Source: Cryobacterium sinapicolor
GTDB taxonomy: Bacteria > Actinomycetota > Actinomycetes > Actinomycetales > Microbacteriaceae
NCBI RefSeq assembly: GCF_004403465.1
Contig: NZ_SOGQ01000077.1
Coordinates: 62,001 to 126,000 of the forward strand
Length of the DNA stretch: 64,000 nucleotides
Direction: 5' to 3'
This document shows positions 60,099 through 64,000 of this stretch, piece after piece. The position numbers and the translations under genes are program-made. Numbering within the stretch: the first letter of the stretch is position 1; each line of letters opens with the position of its first letter. The notes under the pieces were generated by a model, which was given only the letters and a program-made list of their open reading frames with translations, searched no databases and had not been told where the DNA came from.

Positions 60099-61699
60099 GC
60101 ACCCCCGCCACGCACACCGTCGTCATCGGCGGCGGCATCGCCGGGCTGGCCAGCGCCGCCCTGCTGGCGCGCGACGGCCACCAGGTCACCCTGCTGGAGA
60201 AGCACGCCACCCTCGGCGGCCGTGCCGGCTACTGGGAGGTCGACGGGTTCCGGTTCGAGACGGGGCCGTCGTGGTACCTGATGCCACAGGTGTTCGACCA
60301 CTTCTACCGTTTGTTCGGCACGTCCTCCGCGGAGCAGCTCGAGCTGACCCGCCTCGACCCGGGCTACCGGGTGTTCTTCGAGGGCATGAAGGAGCCGGTG
60401 GACATCGCGGCCGAGCGGGCCGACAACATCCGTCTGTTCGAAAGCCTCGAACCCGGTGCGGGCGCCGCCCTCGACCGCTACCTCGACTCGGCCAAAGAGA
60501 CGTACGACATGGCCGTCAAACGGTTCCTGTACACGAGCTTCGCCTCCTTCAAGCCGCTGCTGGTGCCGGATGTCCTGAAGCGGCTGGGTCGGCTGGCCCG
60601 GCTGCTGCTGCAGCCGCTGGACAAGTTCGTGGCCGGCTATGTGAAGGACCACCGGCTTCGCCAGATCCTCGGCTATCCGGCCGTGTTCCTCGGCTCCTCC
60701 CCCGACCAGACTCCGTCGATGTACCACCTGATGAGCCACCTCGACATGGCCGACGGCGTGCTCTACCCGCAGGGCGGGTTCACCCGGCTGATCGACAGCA
60801 TCGCGGACCTCGCGAAGGCGCAGGGCGTGACCGTGATCACCGAGGCGACCGTCACCGCCATCCACACCACCCCAGGCGCCTCGACCGCCGTCGCCGGCGT
60901 CAGCTACCGCACTGTCGACGGCACCATGGTCACCCTCGACGCCGACGCGATCGTCTCGGCCGCCGACCTGCACCACACGGAGACCGAGCTGCTGCCGGTA
61001 TCCGCGCAGACCTACCCGGAGCGCTGGTGGCAGAAGCGCGTCTCCGGTCCGGGCGCCGTGCTCGTGCTGCTCGGCATCAAGGGAGACCTGCCCACGCTGG
61101 CTCACCACAGCCTGTTCTTCACGAAGGACTGGGCCGAGAACTTCGGCCGCATCTTCGGCAAGACGACCAGCGTGCCCTCCCCGGCCTCCTTCTACGCCTG
61201 CATGCCCAGTGCCACCGACCCGGGCGTCGCCCCCGACGGCCACACGAACATGTTCCTGCTGGTGCCGATTCCCGCTGACCCGGGCCTCGGCCACGGCGGC
61301 ATCAACGGCCAGGGCTCGGCCGCGATCGAGAAGATCGCCGACGACACCATCGCGCAGCTCAGCGCCTGGGCCGGCATCCCCGACCTCGCCGAGCGGATCG
61401 TGGTGCGGCGCACCGTGGGGCCCGGCGACTTCGCCGACGACCTCAACTCCTGGCGGGGCGGGGCCCTCGGCCCGGCGCACACCCTGCGGCAGAGCGCGTT
61501 CCTCCGCGGCTCGAACGCCTCGGCGAAGGTCGACGGCCTGTACTACGCCGGCGGAACCACGATTCCGGGCATCGGTCTGCCGATGTGTCTGATCAGCGCC
61601 GAGATTCTCCTGAAGCGCATCAACGGCGACACGTCCACGGGACCGCTGGCGGAACCGCTGCCGAACTCCGTGCGCACACCGTTGCCGGAAGCCCAGTGA
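60086..61699 (+). CDS. crtI: Phytoene desaturase (lycopene-forming)
   Basis: FAD-dependent four-step desaturase giving lycopene. About 537 residues. HTVVIGGGIAGLASAALLARDGHQV is the dinucleotide fold, with the GRAGYWEVDGFRFETGPSWYLMP block after it. VDGLYYAGGTTIPGIGLPMCLISAEI is the C-terminal FAD motif (GxxTxPGxGxP). The N-terminus is uncertain: GTG 60086 or TTG 60095, both overlapping the crtB stop. The true lycopene product is inferred from the downstream lycopene elongase and cyclase genes. Confidence 0.95.
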   Translation: MEALSTPATHTVVIGGGIAGLASAALLARDGHQVTLLEKHATLGGRAGYWEVDGFRFETGPSWYLMPQVFDHFYRLFGTSSAEQLELTRLDPGYRVFFEGMKEPVDIAAERADNIRLFESLEPGAGAALDRYLDSAKETYDMAVKRFLYTSFASFKPLLVPDVLKRLGRLARLLLQPLDKFVAGYVKDHRLRQILGYPAVFLGSSPDQTPSMYHLMSHLDMADGVLYPQGGFTRLIDSIADLAKAQGVTVITEATVTAIHTTPGASTAVAGVSYRTVDGTMVTLDADAIVSAADLHHTETELLPVSAQTYPERWWQKRVSGPGAVLVLLGIKGDLPTLAHHSLFFTKDWAENFGRIFGKTTSVPSPASFYACMPSATDPGVAPDGHTNMFLLVPIPADPGLGHGGINGQGSAAIEKIADDTIAQLSAWAGIPDLAERIVVRRTVGPGDFADDLNSWRGGALGPAHTLRQSAFLRGSNASAKVDGLYYAGGTTIPGIGLPMCLISAEILLKRINGDTSTGPLAEPLPNSVRTPLPEAQ

Positions 61700-61708
61700 C
61701 TCCGGTAG

Positions 61709-61732
61709 CACCGTGATTCTGGTATCACGGTG
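61709..61732 (+). promoter_or_regulatory. Hairpin holding the crtYe start codon
   Basis: CACCGTGAT (61709-61717) and ATCACGGTG (61724-61732) form a perfect 9-bp stem with a 6-nt loop. The final GTG (61730-61732) is the crtYe start codon. It occupies the only real gap in an operon otherwise joined by overlaps. No Shine-Dalgarno precedes the start. It may reduce or regulate crtYe translation, or protect an upstream mRNA end. Confidence 0.7.
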
Positions 61733-62089
61733 ACGTTCGCGTATCTGCTGACGCTGCTCATGAGCCTGGGGGCGATGGTTCTCCTCGACCATCGCTTCCG
61801 GCTCTTCTTCTGGCGGAGCCCGGGGCGGGCAGCCGTCGTGCTCGGCGCCGGGCTCGTATACTTCCTGGTCTGGGACCTGTTCGGCATCGGCCTGGGCATC
61901 TTCTACCGCGGCGAGACGACCCTGATGACGGGCCTGGTGTTAGCCCCGGAACTGCCCGTGGAGGAATTCTTCTTCCTCACCTTTCTCTGCTACCTCACCA
62001 TGAACGCCGTGCAGGGGGCGCACCTACTGCTCGCCACCCGGGCCGCACGTGCCGGCCGGGCCGGCCTCGATGACGGGAGCGACGGATGA
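61730..62089 (+). CDS. crtYe: C50 carotenoid cyclase subunit, CrtYe-type
   Basis: One half of a heterodimeric lycopene / C50-carotenoid cyclase. 119 residues with about three hydrophobic helices (FAYLLTLLMSLGAMVLL, AVVLGAGLVYFLVWDLFGIGLGIF and FFFLTFLCYLTMNAV). The PEEFFF motif (LPVEEFFFLTF) is the conserved catalytic-glutamate pattern of the family. Start GTG 61730 lies in a hairpin. Ends overlapping crtYf. Epsilon-, beta- and gamma-type cyclases cannot be told apart from this sequence alone. Confidence 0.9.
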   Translation: MTFAYLLTLLMSLGAMVLLDHRFRLFFWRSPGRAAVVLGAGLVYFLVWDLFGIGLGIFYRGETTLMTGLVLAPELPVEEFFFLTFLCYLTMNAVQGAHLLLATRAARAGRAGLDDGSDG

Positions 62090-62394
62090 CGTACCTGCTC
62101 TTGAACACCGTCTTCCTCGTGCTCGCCGCGGCCGTGTTCCTCGTGGCCGTGCGCCGCGGCCGGCTCTCCCGGAGCCGCATCATCGCCGCCGGAATCGCCC
62201 TCGCCGCCGTGCTCGTGCTCACGGCCGTTTTCGACAGCATTATGATCGGGGTCGGACTGGTCGACTACGACCCGACGCGCATCTTCGGGCTGCGGATCGG
62301 CCTGGCCCCGATCGAAGACTTCGCCTACCCCGTTGGGGCAGCGCTCCTGCTGCCCGCGCTCTGGGCCCTGCTGGAAAGAAAACCGAATGACTGA
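62086..62394 (+). CDS. crtYf: C50 carotenoid cyclase subunit, CrtYf-type
   Basis: Second half of the heterodimeric cyclase. 102 residues. TYLLLNTVFLVLAAAVFLVAVRRG and the later IIAAGIALAAVLVLTAVFDSIMIGVGL are membrane helices. LAPIEDFAYPVGAALLLP holds the PxEDF motif. ATG 62086 overlaps the crtYe stop (ATGA). Ends 8 nt inside crtEb. Confidence 0.9.
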   Translation: MTYLLLNTVFLVLAAAVFLVAVRRGRLSRSRIIAAGIALAAVLVLTAVFDSIMIGVGLVDYDPTRIFGLRIGLAPIEDFAYPVGAALLLPALWALLERKPND

Positions 62395-63289
62395 GACCCG
62401 CACCCCGCCGTTCTGGAAGACCCGGCAGGTCCTGCTCTCGTCGAGGCCGCTGAGCTGGATCAACACGGCATTCCCGTTCGCCGCCGCGTATGTCGTGACG
62501 ACCGGCCGGGTGGACGCCCTGCTGGTCGTGGGCACCCTCTTCTTCCTGATCCCCTACAACCTGCTGATGTACGGCATCAACGATGTCTTCGACTACGAGT
62601 CCGACCTGCGCAACCCGCGCAAGGGCGGCGTCGAGGGAGCCATGCTCGACCCGGGTCTGCACCGCACGGTGCTCGTCTCCGGGATCGTGACGGCCGTGCC
62701 CATACTGGTTGCGATGCTCGTGCTGGCCGGCCCGGAGCATCCGTGGTCGTGGTTCATCCTGGCCGTGAGCCTATTCGCCGTGGCCGCGTACTCCGTTCCC
62801 GGACTGCGGTTCAAGGAACGCCCGATCGTGGACTCGATCACCTCGAGCACGCACTTCGTCAGCCCCGCCGTCTACGGTCTCGCTGTGGCCGGCGCCGTCG
62901 TGACGCCCAGCCTGGTGGCCCTGCTCGCGGCCTTCTTCCTCTGGGGTATGGCCAGCCACGCGTTCGGCGCTGTGCAGGATGTCGTGCCGGACCGGGAGGG
63001 CGGCATCTCCTCGATCGCGACCGCGCTCGGCGCGGCGCGCACCGTTCGTCTGGCACTCACGTTCTGGGCCCTGGCCGGGGTGCTCATGCTGTTCACCGGC
63101 TGGCCCGGACTGCTGGCCTCGGTACTCGCGGTGCCCTACATTCTGGCGGCCTGGCCGTTCCGGTCGGTCTCTGACGAGCAGGCCGAGACCGCGAACGCCG
63201 GCTGGAAGCGTTTTCTCTGGCTGAACTTCCTGACCGGCTTCCTGGTGACCATGCTGCTGATCGCCTGGGTGATGCTCGGGCCGTTCTAG
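62387..63289 (+). CDS. crtEb: Lycopene elongase (UbiA-family prenyltransferase)
   Basis: Adds two C5 units to lycopene to give C50 flavuxanthin-type carotenoids. About 300 residues of the UbiA family: the first Asp-rich motif is in GINDVFDYESDLRNP (NDxxDxxxD, about residues 63-71) and the second in QDVVPDREGGISSIAT. Eight or so hydrophobic helices. ATG 62387 (MTETRTPPFW) is chosen; the earlier in-frame ATG at 62333 lies well inside crtYf. Last gene of the operon. Confidence 0.92.
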   Translation: MTETRTPPFWKTRQVLLSSRPLSWINTAFPFAAAYVVTTGRVDALLVVGTLFFLIPYNLLMYGINDVFDYESDLRNPRKGGVEGAMLDPGLHRTVLVSGIVTAVPILVAMLVLAGPEHPWSWFILAVSLFAVAAYSVPGLRFKERPIVDSITSSTHFVSPAVYGLAVAGAVVTPSLVALLAAFFLWGMASHAFGAVQDVVPDREGGISSIATALGAARTVRLALTFWALAGVLMLFTGWPGLLASVLAVPYILAAWPFRSVSDEQAETANAGWKRFLWLNFLTGFLVTMLLIAWVMLGPF

Positions 63290-63317
63290 CCTGCTGACCC
63301 GTCCCGCCTGCGGGCCG

Positions 63318-63332
63318 TAGAGTCGAGGGATG
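63318..63332 (+). promoter_or_regulatory. Leaderless promoter of the S4-domain gene
   Basis: TAGAGT at 63318-63323, 6 nt, then ATG at 63330. It makes the S4 gene independent of the crt operon 40 bp upstream. Confidence 0.55.
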
Positions 63333-63731
63333 GAACCGTTGAACTCCGCCCGCGTCGACAGCTGGACCTGGGCCGTGCGGATGTTCAAGACCCGTTCCCA
63401 GGCCACGGCTGCCTGCCGGGCCGGCCATGTGAAGGTGAACGGCGAGCGGGCCAAATCCGCGCAGACCGTGCGGATCGGCGACGAGGTGCGGGTGCGGATC
63501 AGCGGTTTCGACCGCATCCTGGTCGTGTCGAAGATCATGGTCAAGCGGGTCAGCGCACCGGTCGCGGCGGAGTGCTTCATCGACACGACTCCCCCGCCGC
63601 CCCCGCGTGAGGAGGTGGCGCTGCTCCCGATGCGGGACCGCGGCGCCGGCCGTCCCACCAAGCGCGAACGCCGCGAGATCGACAGACTCCGGGCGCCCGA
63701 GGCGTTGCCGCCGGACCCCGACGACGAGTAG
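63330..63731 (+). CDS. S4-domain RNA-binding protein (Hsp15-like)
   Basis: 133 residues. The S4 fold covers about residues 8-60: SARVDSWTWAVRMFKTRSQATAACRAGHVKVNGERAKSA. This is the pattern of Hsp15/YrfH-type proteins that bind stalled 50S subunits carrying nascent chains in E. coli. The C-terminal half is Pro-rich (TPPPPPREEV), then basic (GRPTKRERREIDRL), and ends acidic (DPDDE). The function is inferred from the family. It follows the carotenoid operon but has its own promoter box. Confidence 0.88.
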   Translation: MEPLNSARVDSWTWAVRMFKTRSQATAACRAGHVKVNGERAKSAQTVRIGDEVRVRISGFDRILVVSKIMVKRVSAPVAAECFIDTTPPPPPREEVALLPMRDRGAGRPTKRERREIDRLRAPEALPPDPDDE

Positions 63732-63979
63732 CCGGGGTGCGTCCCGACATCCGTGGACCAGTTCTAGCCGCCGACGTGCGCGCATGACTCCGTTCCGGTG
63801 CCATCGGAGTCCCCCGACTTCCGGGCCCAACACGGCCTCCGTCGGCGAATTGCAGGAATCATGCCCGAGGCGGGGCTCCACCCTGACCGGGTCTCCGGAG
63901 GCAGCCGCAAGTGCCGCCGGATGGGCAGCTCTCGCGCGGTCCGGGCATCCAGCACGCGCTCCCGGGCGCCGCCCGAACG
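63732..63979. other. Intergenic DNA with no recognised gene
   Basis: A GC-rich 248-bp stretch with a GACTCCG / CGGAGTC stem (about 63785-63811). Short open frames on the minus strand have no family resemblance, no start signal and read like shadow sequence. I see no tRNA, riboswitch or promoter I can defend. Confidence 0.4.
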
Positions 63980-64000
63980 AATTCGACGGAGATTGTGTCC
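63980..64000. repeat. Palindromic intergenic repeat, copy C (cut by window end)
   Basis: The left arm AATTCGACGGAGATTGTG at 63980-63997 is identical to that of copy B, preceded by CGAACG like copy A's CGAACC. The right arm would lie beyond the window. It follows the last gene on the plus strand. Confidence 0.85.

Noticed and set aside
63750-63970. Possible cobalamin-type riboswitch or other structured RNA after the S4 gene
   Set aside because: A GGAGACC-like string recalls a B12 box, but the other conserved segments are absent on either strand and no suitable gene follows within the window.

Overview
The window is high-GC, gene-dense actinobacterial chromosome. The gene order points to Microbacteriaceae (Cryobacterium/Leifsonia-like). 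It has a dcw division and wall cluster without ftsA or ddl, with wag31 (divIVA), sepF and yggT. It also has pknL, a Rv2175c-type gene and a class II aroG arranged as in mycobacteria and corynebacteria, an odhI/garA-ftsR pair, a Ku/LigD end-joining pair, and a C50-type carotenoid operon. No tRNA, rRNA, CRISPR array, prophage or intact insertion sequence was seen. The genus is an inference.

Layout. 0.1-9.4 kb: an App1-family protein, pyrD-nrdR-hisD on the minus strand, a flavin reductase, a PlsC acyltransferase, a broken DUF222/HNH gene, and a stand-alone UvrA-like ABC protein. 9.5-32.9 kb: one long minus-strand run, read from mraZ down through rsmH, ftsL, ftsI, murE, murF, mraY, murD, ftsW, murG, murC, ftsQ, ftsZ, yggS, sepF, yggT, wag31, lspA, rluD and dnaE. 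This makes and polymerises lipid II, builds the septal ring and tags the poles. 33-44 kb: DUF3040 protein, polyprenyl diphosphate synthase, Rv2175c-like protein, LysM wall protein, PknL kinase with PASTA repeats, class II DAHP synthase, PlsC, ROK kinase and acyl-CoA ligase. 44-57.5 kb: def, two ParA/MinD-type ATPases on either side of pyruvate carboxylase, a MerR gene, ftsR, garA/odhI, pgsA, ku, ligD, a Nudix hydrolase and apt. 57.6-63.3 kb: idi-crtE-crtB-crtI-crtYe-crtYf-crtEb, all with overlapping ends except the crtI/crtYe junction. The window closes with a small S4-domain protein.

Ways the genes may act together: FtsR (51 kb) is a candidate regulator of ftsZ (18 kb), whose upstream region carries repeats. 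PknL, the Rv2175c-like protein and the FHA protein GarA belong to one phosphosignalling theme. Lipid II synthesis is followed directly by the septal genes that use it.

Non-coding features of most interest: (1) a long-armed palindromic repeat with core AATTCGACGGAGATT, two whole copies and one cut by the window edge, located in gene-end intergenic spaces; (2) a recurrent leaderless promoter layout in which a TANNNT-like box lies exactly 6 nt before the start codon of at least seven genes; (3) a perfect 9-bp hairpin that contains the crtYe start codon; (4) 10-bp-phased MraZ boxes; (5) a 31-bp-spaced direct repeat before ftsZ; (6) a 15-bp minisatellite inside ftsQ.
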